The position numbers and the translations under genes are program-made. 64,000 nucleotides of DNA. Source: Cymodocea nodosa. Lineage: Eukaryota > Streptophyta > Magnoliopsida > Alismatales > Cymodoceaceae. Shown here piece after piece: positions 10,344 to 20,648 of this stretch (positions are counted from its first letter, which is position 1; the number at the start of each line of letters is the position of its first letter). Where the stretch lies: the NCBI GenBank assembly GCA_036874045.1, contig CM072347.1, positions 9,550,501 to 9,614,500 on the forward strand, given 5' to 3'. The notes beneath the pieces are model-generated. The model did no database searches and had not been told where the DNA came from. It was given only the letters and a program-made list of their open reading frames with translations.

Positions 10344-13300
10344 TGTAGGATCGTCTGTATCACAAGAGGGGGGGTGAATTGTGTCTTTAATAATTAAATA
10401 CTAGCGGATAAAACAAGAGCACAAAACACTTGTAAATGAAATTCTATTCTTTTATTTAAAGACAGAATTTACAATATCTTTTTAGCTCAATTCCCTTCTT
10501 GAAGGTTTTGATACAGTAATGTTCGATATACAATTCAAATAGAAAAACAAAGCTCTTATTCAAAACTAATTTTGAATTGTATAAAACCTGATCTTTATGC
10601 ACACAACTTCTTTCTTTCTCTTTGCTCATGTTGAGTATTTTGTTTTGATGATGTGTGCTAAATGGAAATAATCATATTTGCTCAATTACTATTGCTTGTG
10701 AAAAGAAATTAAAATCATCAATGAATATAGAAAAAGTTTATTGATATAAATACTTGTCTATATTGGATTTGAAATTATATTGTTAAATAACTAGTCGTTT
10801 CATTGCATTAATTTCTCATGTAACTAAACGTTACGTTAACGTGTGTTTTTTTTTTGAAAAGCATGATATATTTTAAAGTTATATCTTCTATATCATGTAC
10901 AATGCATGTTTAGATAACTCGTTAAGTTAGAGTTTTGTTTGTATAGAGGTCACGTGAGAACTCGTTAAGTTAGAGGCTTAAAGGTTAAAATAGGTCACGT
11001 GAGAACTCGTTAAGTTAGTGAGTAAAAGAAGAGATGAACTCGTTAAGTTAGTGTTATACATGTAGTGAAATTATAAGTTACGAATGTTGTATTGTATCAC
11101 GTGAGGTGCACATGTTTAACTCGTTAAGTTAGCATAACTAAACGCGTTGAGTTGCTATATTGAATACTAAGGCAACGCGTTAGGTTAGTGTTATAAACTT
11201 AAGTTGTTATTTTTGCACGTGGTAAAATTCTTATTATAAAAACATTTGTTTATTACTGAATCAGTGAGTTAAAGTTTTTTTTTCGGAGACTTACAGTCGT
11301 AACTATCCGAAAGGTAACTTAAGTCATGTTTTCAGGTCTTGACATGTGTCTCACTAGTTTTATGGTAAAAAGAGTTTTTCGGAGACTTACAACCGTAACT
11401 ATCCGAAACTTAAACTGTTTTCGGTGAGTTATCGTTTAACCTTCCAAAAGAAAGGATAAGTTATTTCAGTGAGTTAGCTATAGTACTTGTCACGTGAAAT
11501 GGCACATGAGGAACTCGTTAAGTTGGAAACGTTAAGTTATATATACTTGTGTTACTCGTTTAGTTAACATTAAAGTAACGACTTCTTATTACACTTGATG
11601 GAAAATTCTTTGGATGAGAAAGTTTATTTTGTAGGAAATTTTTCAGAGATCCAGGACTGATGATTAAAGAAAATTCGAAATGTAAATGTAGGTCAGAACG
11701 TGTGTATTTCGATGAAGGAGAAAGAAAAGACATGGAAAACTGGTAGTGGTTAAACGTGAAGGATATGCATGAAATGAAGATACAATATAAAATGCATAGA
11801 ATTCTCGTTGATCAATTTATCCTTGCACACAAAACGAAAAATCTTTTCAAGGATCAAACCATCCCTGCACACCAAAAGAAAAATCTTTTTCAGGGATCAA
11901 AAACACCTCTTTAGGAAAAATCTCTCAAGTAGAAGAAAGTTCAGTGAAGCATAAAAAGGTAAGATTTTCGTCACTAAAGATTTGAAGTATCAAGTGGAAG
12001 AAAATTCAGTGAAGCGGAAAAGGTTAAATTTATGTCGCTAAAGATTTGAAGTATCAATTGGAAGAAAATTCAGTGAAGCAAAAAAGGTATTATTTATGTC
12101 ACTGAAGATTTAAAGTATTAGAAGAAAGCAAATTCGGTGAAGCAGAGAAAGACAAGATATTCGTCACTGAAGAATTGTTGAAGAAGAAAAAGAAGAAGAA
12201 GAAAAATCTCAAATAGGGAGAAATGTTTTAAATTCTGCAAATTAGTTTTCTCTATTTGTAGTTATGAAATTGTTTAGATGATACATGATATCGAATTATA
12301 ATTGCATCTACAATTTCTGAGGAGAATTGAATTGTATATTGTAATTGAAACCTTGAATAAAAATGATTTTATGAAAACAATGTCTCGACTTGTTTTTGAG
12401 TTTTAAAGTTTCAATTATATTTCAGAAAATATTAAAAATACACAATTCACCCCCCTCTTGTGTAGCCATATGATCCTACAGCTCAGCTTCTATATCTCTT
12501 CTTCTCTAGTTGTCGAATTTCTAGACTTTTTGCGTTTGCAGCTCCTTTTCTGAAATTGCTTGGAATTTCGAACTTCTTTTGATGTTGGAGAATTTTTCAG
12601 AATATGAATATTCAAACTTAACTTTTCAGTTAGGGATCTAGATTGAATATTCAAACTTGGTTTTTGAGATTGGGATCCTCTGTTGTAATGTAGCTTGCAC
12701 TTTCTATTAGTAGTCGAACTCTGTTGTCTTTCACGTTTAGCGTGTTCATCCACTTAATCCACAATCCATAATCCATAATCCACGTACTAATTTTTTCTTT
12801 AATCCAAATTACTATCTTTTTGATTTTCCACTTTCTCCACTATCATTTTGAATTTTCACGATCTCCACTCGTAGATTCATCGAGACTTTTATCTTCCTGG
12901 AGTCTTGTAGAATATCTTTTAAGTCTTCGATTTAGTCGAACACTTATCCTTTAAGTCCTATAAAAACTCAAACACTTATCTGTAACTCTTCGAGTTTTTG
13001 CACCTGCAAAACACGTGACTAAACATAGCAAATTTATCTGTTTGTTAGTTATTGTATAAAACTCGACTAGTTATCTATCCATGCGTATAAAAACTCAAAC
13101 AGTTATCTAACTATTTGATTTTCATTACCGAACACACATGAAAAACACGTGACAACTTAAAACATTAAAAACACACGTGCAGATAACTTAACTATACGAG
13201 TTTTTAACCTAAACTATTTGACAAAAATGAAACGTTAACTATCTGAAAGTTTAACTATCAAAAATCTAACTCTTCAGAAATCTTTAACTTATCCAACATA

Positions 13301-13422
13301 AAAATGAAACTTTCTGATAATCCGTTAACTATTGTACTTAGAGAAATATACTTAGAGAATATTATTTAGACTTATTTAAAAACTTTAATAAAGAATATAT
13401 CATCAAAACAAAATTCCTAACA
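10344..13422 (-). repeat. 5' LTR of Copia B1, split by a solo Copia A LTR
   Basis: Minus-strand LTR running from TGTTAGGAATTTTG at 13,422 to TCCTACA at 10,344. It is interrupted at 10,629-12,485 by another LTR plus one target repeat, so about 1.22 kb belongs to it. The inner end carries the Sirevirus-like text GTGTCACAATTCACCCCCC in variant form. The outer half (12,900-13,350) is full of short dyads of the type AACTCGAnnAGTTA and AACTATCCGA variants. The outer edge abuts the AthF1 gag tail. A fragment of the same LTR lies at 27,350-27,639. Confidence 0.8.
10629..12480 (+). mobile_element. Solo LTR of Copia family A, with 5-bp target repeat GCTCA
   Basis: Begins TGTTGAGTATTTTG and ends GATCCTACA; both ends match the 5' LTR of Copia A1 at 47,468-49,083. 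GCTCA flanks it at 10,624-10,628 and 12,481-12,485. No internal element sequence adjoins, so it is a solo LTR left by recombination between LTRs. The U3 has at least five CACGTG (G-box) cores and six copies of AACTCGTTAAGTTAG between about 10,915 and 11,525. A TATA box is at 11,786-11,792 and an AATAAA signal near 12,356. At 1,852 bp it is about 240 bp longer than the A1 LTR, mainly because of a different segment at 11,255-11,480. Confidence 0.92.
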
Positions 13423-13494
13423 CAAGCAATACCTAACCTTGTCAACAGAATTGTTAATGAAATTGATACCTCCTATGGGAGGGAAGCTGAATGA
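13423..13494 (+). pseudogene. AthF1 gag C-terminal tail
   Basis: The last codons of the Athila-type gag, matching the AthF2 gag end (AIPNPVNRTVNEIDTSSGR in that copy), followed by a stop at about 13,494. The upstream part of gag is separated by the Copia B1 insertion. Confidence 0.75.
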
Positions 13495-13595
13495 AGTAGT
13501 AGAACTAAAGTAACTATGTATAATATAGTATGTATAAAAAAATAAAATAAAATGTATGTTTAATTATAGTTAGTAATATCGTAGAGTAGTTACTT

Positions 13596-13622
13596 AACTC
13601 AACGAACTTAGTTCGTTGAGTT
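13596..13622. repeat. 27-nt palindrome upstream of the F-box gene
   Basis: Perfect inverted repeat: arm AACTCAACGAACT, one central T, then AGTTCGTTGAGTT. It lies about 90 bases before the F-box start codon. A near-perfect version is at the same place in AthF2 (39,667-39,693), in the AthF2 3' LTR (44,219-44,245) and, with changes, near 15,245-15,271. Confidence 0.85.
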
Positions 13623-13709
13623 ATGACCTAACTCTACGAGGGTGTGTAAGTAGCTATGTTAATTTTGTCTTTGTTAAATTTTTGTTTATGTTATATAGAA
13701 TCACAACAA

Positions 13710-14848
13710 ATGGAATTGATGAAATTACCACTAGATGCATTGAGGGAAGTACTGAGTAACCTATCAGCTAAAGATCTATGTAGATAGTGTTGTGTATCAA
13801 AGGAAATCAAAGACTGTGTTAAAGAAAAATATTTCATGGACTAGAAACTGCAAAAATGACTAAGATTAGAGATGGATTTTTATGGAAGTCATTTAATCGT
13901 AGTTCAATCTGCTATGAATATTTGAATATGGAAGAAATTGTTGGAATTCCACCCAATACTTTAGAAGGAATAGATCATATTATGGGGATGGATGAAGGAT
14001 TAATTATATACAGAACCAAACCAAGGTATGCAATTCTATTACCCAACATTTTGATTAGAAATCTTATCAGAAGAGAAGAATGGAATATAGGAAGGCCTAA
14101 TAGATTTGAAGTACCAACGGAAAATTGTGGGTCAGCTTTAATATTTTCTAATAAAAATTCGACCATTCCTGAAAAATTGTATTATTGGAGACCAACGAGA
14201 AATTGGGATGAAGATTTATGCTTAAGTGTGTATAATTTTCTAAATAGATCTTGGATTGAAAATACTATGATATATCTAGGACAGAAAGCATTAATTAACA
14301 GCATGCATGTCATACTTGATGGATATATATATCTAATCACAGATATATCAGTTGCATTTAGATTTCATTTATACATAGTAAGCATAGATAGTTATGATGA
14401 TGATTTTATAGAAATATTACCTATACCGAGTGATATAGCTAAACCACCGTCTTCAGAATATGATAAAATTCAATTAGGAATGTGGTATAATGAATATCAT
14501 GATCCTACTTTATGTCTAATAAGATGGTAGGATGAATTGAGGAAATTTCAAATATGGATTATGAAAGACCTAAATGAATGGAAGTGGGAAGAAGAATATA
14601 TTGAAATAGATGTAGAAATTGAAACAGCTACATTATCTTGGAATAGAAGAGGATCCTCTTCTACATTTCATTTCATTAATGGTAATACACTTATATTTAG
14701 TATTGATAACATACTGCAAATTTACAAGCTAAAAAGGAAAATAGACTGCATTAAAATAGAATTAATAGCAAGAAGAATTATGCCTAAAAGGTTTGCATGG
14801 ACTAACACATTTATTCCATTTGTTACTACTTTTCAATCATGTTCTTAA
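13710..14848 (+). pseudogene. Captured F-box protein gene, copy 1 (in AthF1), broken
   Basis: A decayed copy of the gene at 39,779-40,914, aligned from the start codon to the stop. The N terminus shows the F-box signature of Leu-Pro-Leu-Asp, a Leu-Ser-Asn-Leu-Ser segment, AKDLC and CVSKEIKD. The rest resembles the beta-rich F-box-associated region typical of plant F-box proteins, with Trp/Tyr-rich strands (LYYWRPTRNWDEDL, MWYNEYHDPTLCLIRW). F-box proteins recruit substrates to SCF E3 ubiquitin ligases. No intron is apparent. An AG acceptor-like site lies at 13,697-13,698, 11 bases before the ATG. It has a few breaks and is unlikely to be functional. What it shares with copy 2 extends far beyond the coding region on both sides. 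Confidence 0.8.
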
Positions 14849-15574
14849 ATTATAATTCTATGTTTTTAATGTTGTGTGTATTTTGCATTTATTTTTAGAA
14901 AAAAAGAAAAAGAAAAGAAAAAATTTTAGTTTTAGTTTTATTTTATAAGAAAAAAGAAAAAAAAAATAAAATATCAATCTAGTTTGTTGGTATCTGTTAT
15001 GGGAAACCAACTGGCTTGCTTGTGAGCCACCAAAGGCATAGGAGTCTGGGTTCCACACAAGACATTGATTTAACAATTTATGTTTTGTTACTTTATTATA
15101 TATTCTACTTTTATTTGTGAATTAAAAGTTTTTCAGAATCAAAAGTCGAAAGATATTGAAGGAGATACAAAAGGGCAAGGTATGTAATTGATTACTTATC
15201 CTGAATTTATATTTAAACTCAGTTCGTGGAGTTATTCATTAACTCAACGAATTAAGTTCGTTGAGTTAGGTGCTAAGTCAGCGAAATAATATTCATGCCT
15301 ACTACAATTACTGTATTTATCGTAAAATCTTTTACATTGAGGACAATGCAAAATATAGGTATGAGGGGAGGTAATTAGAGTAACAACCATGTAAATTTGT
15401 TAATTAGAAGAATTAGAATGGTACTGCAAAAGTTCTATGGAAATTGAAAATTTTTTTTTTTATGAATTTGTTGTAACTATCCGATAATTGAAATTGTAAA
15501 ATTTTTAAGAATTGCAACTACTTGAATGTTATATAAGATGCTATAGAATTTTACTATTCATACAAATCTAGATA
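14849..15574 (+). other. AthF1 noncoding region after the F-box gene
   Basis: No gene. A potential stem region at about 14,978-15,064 (CCAGTTTGTTGG, then AACCAACTGG, then CCACCAAAGGCATAGGAG) is almost unchanged in AthF2 at 41,037-41,120. The motif CATTGAGGACAATG at 15,335-15,348, followed by a G-rich tract at 15,364-15,371, is well known from the 3' part of Athila/Tat elements. An imperfect copy of the 27-nt palindrome is near 15,245-15,271. Confidence 0.7.
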
Positions 15575-16470
15575 TAGTATCTTATGTGTTTGCTGAATTT
15601 TATGAGTTTAACAATTTCACGACTTTAAAAAGAAATCAGAATGCTTAACTGAAACTCAATAAATTATCTGAAATCCTAGAAGAACTTAAATGTTGATTTT
15701 TGGATTAAATGAAATACATATGATCAATCATACATTTAATTTGATTGATTAAACTTGTAGGATGATTTATGTGTAGATCTTATTAAACTATAGAAAAAGT
15801 ATGAGCTTATTGATATGAATTTATATTTTTAGTAAATAATAGAAGTAGGACTATATGAGATTTGTGTTTTATTGCATCTATATTAATGAAATATGTATAT
15901 ATATTATGTTGAAAAGAAAAAAAAAAGGAAAAAAGAGAAAAACTTTGAGAGTTTATTGACTTGTTTGATCACGAGCCTTTTGTACTTGAGCAGATAGGTA
16001 TGTAAGGATTGTTGACCTGAAAAGGACTCTTTAAATCTGCCAACCTAAGATCCTGATCAGATCTAGGTTGTTGACCGAAAGTTTGATACATGGGTACACT
16101 AGAAAGCTATTGTATGATTTAAGCTTTTCAAATTAACTTTTACAGTACAAATATGCATATACTGTTCTGAAAAGATAAAAGTGTTTTGTGAAATACAGAT
16201 ATCTTTTGAATCGAGTATATTTTCTGTTATCTAAGATTGCTGAAGTATGAATCTAGAATAAACTTTTGAAGTTGTTTATCTGAGATACAATTCTTTATTC
16301 TACTTGTTTTAATCATATTGAATTGGATTATGTTTTGATTCGTATGTAGTTGAAATTTATTTTGGAAATCATATTGGAAAATTCAGGATGACAGATGCTG
16401 AAAAGAAGAAAAAAAAATGATAATATAATTAACACCTATATGATGCTAATATATTTTGTATGTAATTTAC
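15575..16470 (+). other. Shared Copia/Gypsy noncoding module, copy 1
   Basis: About 0.9 kb without coding potential, aligned by eye with 41,575-42,510 (AthF2), 54,765-55,640 (Copia A1) and the reverse strand of 59,370-60,265 (Copia A2). The best conserved core is 15,942-16,145, with blocks GATCACGAGCCTT, TACTTGAGCAGATAGGTATG and GAAAGCT. Function unknown. Confidence 0.85.
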
Positions 16471-16664
16471 ATATGTTTTAAATATATTTGCAGGTTGAAG
16501 AGGAGAAAACAATGTTAAAACATATTACTAAAAAATACAGAATATCTATATAGTAATCTAAATTTATGTATTCTGAAGAAGAACAAAATGAAGAATTAAA
16601 TCTAGCACTTTAGAAAGACCAACTAGTTAGATCTTAGTTTGCTAAGGGACTAGCAAAATTTAAG

Positions 16665-16675
16665 TATGGGGGAAG
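16665..16675 (+). other. Polypurine tract of AthF1
   Basis: TATGGGGGAAG immediately before the LTR start TGTTTAGAATG; identical in AthF2 at 42,666-42,676. It primes plus-strand DNA synthesis in the family. Confidence 0.85.
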
Positions 16676-18719
16676 TGTTTAGAATGAAAAAGTGCATAAT
16701 ATTAAGGGTTAATTGATGGTTAATTGCATAATATTTAGCTTATCATATAAGAATTAAGCCATTATGTTATAATTGCACTATTATATGCTTTAATGAAAGA
16801 ATCTACATAATTTTAGGGAATTAATGTTAATTTAGTACATTTTTGAACTGTTGGTAAATTGCAGGCTGTGAAATTCTTAAGTATCTGAATTTTCTATTAT
16901 TTTGGAGAGTTATATTACATGTACCAGACAATTATGTTTTTAACGATAGAAGAATATTTTATTATTTCCTAGAGTACACGTGTTGAAACCTTAATGCATG
17001 ACTTAAGTGGATTTTCGATAAGTTATTTGTTAACTATCCAAAATGCATCTAGGCATTAGATAGTTAGGTTTGTAAGTGTCTGAAATATCTGAACTTGTTA
17101 AGTTAGAATTATGCACGTGTTGAATTTAAATGTTTTAGTATATCACGTGAGATGCACATGTTTAACTTGTTAAGTTAGCATAATTGTACGTGTTGAGTTA
17201 CATGAATACACACTAAGGTAACGCGTTATGTTAGCAGCTTATTTCTTTATTGCACGTGTTTTATAGTTAAATCAACGAAGTAAGTCCATTGAGTTATCTG
17301 TAACTCCACAGACCATTTATTTTCTAATATGCCACTATAGTGGTTATAGAAACAAGACATTTGAAGGAAAACCATGATTGCACATATCACATAGGAATTC
17401 ACTCGTGGAAGGAAGAAGAAATCACCATCGTTGATATAAATGAAGGAAATCCAACCGATCATCTAAGCAGAAGTAGTTACTATTGAAGAAATATAAAAGA
17501 AGAGGAGAAAAAATAAAGAAAGTGTGGTTGGTAGTATGTGCAGAGGTGGAGGACCGCACTAACTCCAAACAGCGTCGGAAGTTCACTAAAGCTCCACACC
17601 ATCACCAAAATCACCAACACCACCATAATCACCAACCATCGGAGGTCTGTGAGGATACTTTCCTAATGTCGGGTCGATTCTGAGCCAAACATGCTGCTTG
17701 ACGACCACTATGAGGAGTGATCGCGTTGCAAGAAGGGAAGCCATTTTCACCAAGCAACGACTCATATCTCAGGAGATCGTAAAACTTCTAGCCTTGGTTT
17801 CGGATTGATGCTAGTATGCTGAAAAGGAGATTATCTTGCAATTCTAGACTCGCGATTCTATAGGGAGAGGAGGTAGGATTGTAAGTGATTAAGTTTTCAG
17901 TGGTGTAATCGTGTCGCATGTAGTGACAAAAGTTTTTACTATCGATAGAGATTTTTACATTTCACCTTTCATTCATCTTCATGAACATATCAAAACAAAA
18001 ATACCAAAAGCAACAACTTATTTGTGTTTATATTTAGTATTTAAGTGTTGTATTGTTTGTTTTGTATCGTGAGTAATGTTATCATTGTCAGTATTGTGAA
18101 TGTTTTATGTTTATTTGATTCAAAAAATAGAAAATAGTTTTACAATTTACTGAAATTGATTTGTTCCAAATACTTAAAGATTTTAATGGTTACTATTTGA
18201 AATATCTGAATGTTAGTGTTGCTTAATGATAAATCTAATATTAACTAGCATTAAATAGCTTAATTAATGTTATTTACAATCTATGGAACCGCCCAATGGT
18301 TGACCGAATTCCTTTGTAAATAGTAGTATTTAACTGGAAAGATAGGCTCATGGAGTTAACTTAAGTCCATGAGGTTAGTCCATTGATTTAGCCATAACTC
18401 CACGAACTTGGTCCGTTATCCTAACTGTAACTCAACGGAGTGCTTATTGAACACATAAACTCCAATATAAAAATCAGAACAGTACACAATTCTTACTCAA
18501 TCTATGTGAGATTGACCTGTACTTGTACACATACAATATACACTGTGCACTTGTAGTTAAAATACAAATTGGAATTAATATCTAATTTGTGTGAAATGTT
18601 ATTTGTTTACTTCTAAAACTAATTATTGATATAAGCATCAAGACAAATTAAACAAGTTTAAAAATAGAAGTTAACAACCCCAAACCAAATTTCTAATCTA
18701 ACCTTTCACACCAATACAC
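16676..18719 (+). repeat. 3' LTR of AthF1 (right edge lost)
   Basis: Begins TGTTTAGAATG after the PPT and aligns over almost its full length with the LTR at 21,349-23,372. TATA box TATAAAA at 17,492-17,498, in the same context as in the other Gypsy LTRs here. The R/U5 part has a CCACCA-rich stretch near 17,600. The U3 (17,140-17,266) contains the segment also present in Copia A LTRs. Its right end is not canonical; it meets a Copia A LTR fragment near 18,720. A short open frame at 17,483-17,683 is not a gene. Confidence 0.8.
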
Positions 18720-19244
18720 AACTCAACGCATGCAATTATGTTAACTTAACGAGTTAAACATGTGCAACTCACGTGATACAATATAACATTCGTAACCTTT
18801 AATTTCACCACGTGTACAACACTAACTTAATGAGTTTGTCTCTTCTTTTACTCACTAACTTAATGAGTTCTCATGTGACCTATTTTAACCTTTAAGCCTC
18901 TAACTTAATAAGTTCTCACATGACCTCTATACAAATAACACTCTAACTTAACGAGTTGTCTCAACGTGCACTATTCATGATACAGAAAATATAACTTTAA
19001 AACATATCATGCTTTTCAATAAAAACACACGTTAACTTAATGCTTAGTTAAATGAGAAATTAATGCAACGAAACGACTAATTATTTAACTTAGTATAATT
19101 TTAGATCCAATATAGACACGTATTTATATCAGTAAACTTTTTCTGTATTAATTGATGTTCTTAATTTCCTTTCACAAGTAATAGTAATTGAGCAAATATG
19201 ATTACTTTCATTCAGCACACATCATCAAAACAAAATACTCAACA
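18720..19244 (-). repeat. Copia A LTR fragment, minus strand
   Basis: Reverse complement of about the first 530 bases of the Copia A LTR, with its outer end (TGTTGAGTATTTTG on the minus strand) at 19,244. It contains several CTAACTTAAtGAGTT units and CACGTG variants. It lies between two Gypsy LTRs. Confidence 0.85.
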
Positions 19245-20648
19245 CTAAGGTAACGTGTTGTATTAGTGTTATAAGCTCATAAGTTATTTTTTTATTGCAC
19301 GTGTTTCATAGATAAGTCAACGAAGTCCATTGAGTTACACTAACTCCACAGACCATTTATTTTCTAACATACCACTATAGCAATTACAGAAATAGGAAAT
19401 TCGAAAGACAACCACGTTTGCATATATCACGCATGAATTAACTTGTGGAATGAAGAAGAAATCACCATCGTTGATATGAATGAAGGAAATCCAATCGATC
19501 ATTTAAGCATAAATAGTTACTACTGAAAGAAATATAAAAGAAGAGGAGAAAGACGAAGAAAGTGTGTTGTGTGTGTGGAGGACCGCACTAACTGCAAGAA
19601 GCGTCGGAAGTTCCTTGAAGCTCCACAACACCACCAAAATCACCAACCATCAAAGGTTTGTGAGGATACTTTCTGAACGTCAGGTTGATTCCAAGCTAAA
19701 CATGGTGACTAACAACCATTATGAGGAGTGATCGCATCACAAGAAGGGAAGCGATTTTCACTAAGCACCGACTCATATCTTAGGAGATCGTAAAGCTTCT
19801 AGCCTTGGTTTCAGGTTGATGCCAGTATATTAAAGAGGAGATCAAGTTACAAGTCTTGGCTTGCGATTCTATAGGGAGAGGAGGCAAGATTGTAAGTGAT
19901 TAAGTTTTCAATGGTGTAATCACATCGAATGTAGTGACGAAAGTTTTTGCTATCGATAGAGATTTTTACATTTCACCTTTTGCTCATCTTCAAGAACATA
20001 TCAAAACAAAATACCAAAAATAACTAATTATCTATGTTTACATTTAGTATTAAAGTGTTGTATTATTTGTTTTGTGTCGTGATTAATGTTATCATTGTTA
20101 GTAGTGTGAATGTTTTATGTTTGTTTGATTCAGAAAATAGAAAATAGTTTTCTTGTTTACTAAAATTGATTCATCTAGGATACTTAAAAATCTTAGTTGT
20201 GTTGCTTAATGACAAATCTCAGATTAACTAACATTAAAAAGCTTAATTGATGTTATTTATACTCTGTGCAACTACCTAATGGATGGTCGAATTCCTCTAT
20301 GAATAGTAAAATTTAACTAGAAAAGTAGGCTCATTGAGTTAACTTAAGTCCATGAGGTTAGTCTATTAAGTTAGCTATAACTCCACGAACTAAGTACGTT
20401 GAGTTAACTATAACTCAATGAAGTGCTTAATTGAATATATACAAACTCTAGCATAAAAATGAAAATAGTACACAATTCTTACTTAATCTTTGTGGGATTG
20501 ACTTGTACTTGTACATAAATATAATATACACTATGCACTTGTAGTTAAAGTTACACATTGGACTTAATATCTAATTTTTTTGTTTACTTCTAAAATTTAT
20601 TAATATAAGCATAAAAACAAATCAAACTAGTTTTACAACACCAAGACA
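19245..20648 (+). repeat. Partial Gypsy LTR (Athila-like family)
   Basis: Corresponds to the LTR at 21,349-23,372 from the block CTAAGGTAACG onward, lacking the first part of U3. TATA box at 19,533-19,539; ends near CCAAGACA at 20,648, followed by the primer site. Diverged from the other LTRs, so old. Confidence 0.8.

Larger units (their letters stand above)
1..13422 (-). mobile_element. Copia B1: Sirevirus-like LTR retrotransposon, broken, nested
   Basis: Reading on the minus strand, the order is 5' LTR (13,422 to 10,344, interrupted), primer site, gag, gag-pol linker, start of protease, RT, RNase H, a long spacer and an extra ORF. The 3' LTR should lie just left of the window, because the second copy of this family at 27,350-30,656 has its LTR edge about 330 bases beyond the extra ORF. 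The UBN2-type gag, the long LTR and an ORF downstream of pol fit the Sirevirus lineage; that lineage call is inferred. Integrase is not seen in this copy. It carries two later insertions (a solo Gypsy LTR and a solo Copia A LTR). It is broken many times and is clearly not recent. It was inserted into the gag tail of AthF1, since the base pairs after 13,422 continue that gag. Confidence 0.85.
13423..18719 (+). mobile_element. AthF1: right part of an Athila-like Gypsy element carrying an F-box gene
   Basis: Order on the plus strand: gag tail, palindrome, F-box gene, noncoding region with the CATTGAGGACAATG motif, shared ~0.9 kb module, PPT and 3' LTR. Each part is collinear with 39,516-44,533 of AthF2, so the F-box gene belongs to the element and did not land here separately. 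Copia B1 interrupts it at 13,423; its left part should lie beyond the window. More decayed than AthF2, hence older. Confidence 0.85.

Noticed and set aside
10915-11525. Regularly repeated AACTCGTTAAGTTAG units as a CRISPR-like array
   Set aside because: Spacing is irregular, the DNA is plant nuclear, and the units lie in an LTR promoter region.
12490-12753. Small basic protein on the minus strand
   Set aside because: It lies inside the Copia B1 LTR next to the solo LTR; no motif and no similar frame in the other B LTR.
15945-16145. Module core as a tRNA or known small RNA gene
   Set aside because: I could not fit a cloverleaf or A/B-box pattern, and I recognise no known RNA family in it; only a structure search could settle it.
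17483-17683. His-rich small protein in the Gypsy LTR
   Set aside because: The CCACCA-rich stretch varies between LTR copies and has no stable frame, so it is R/U5 sequence, not a gene.
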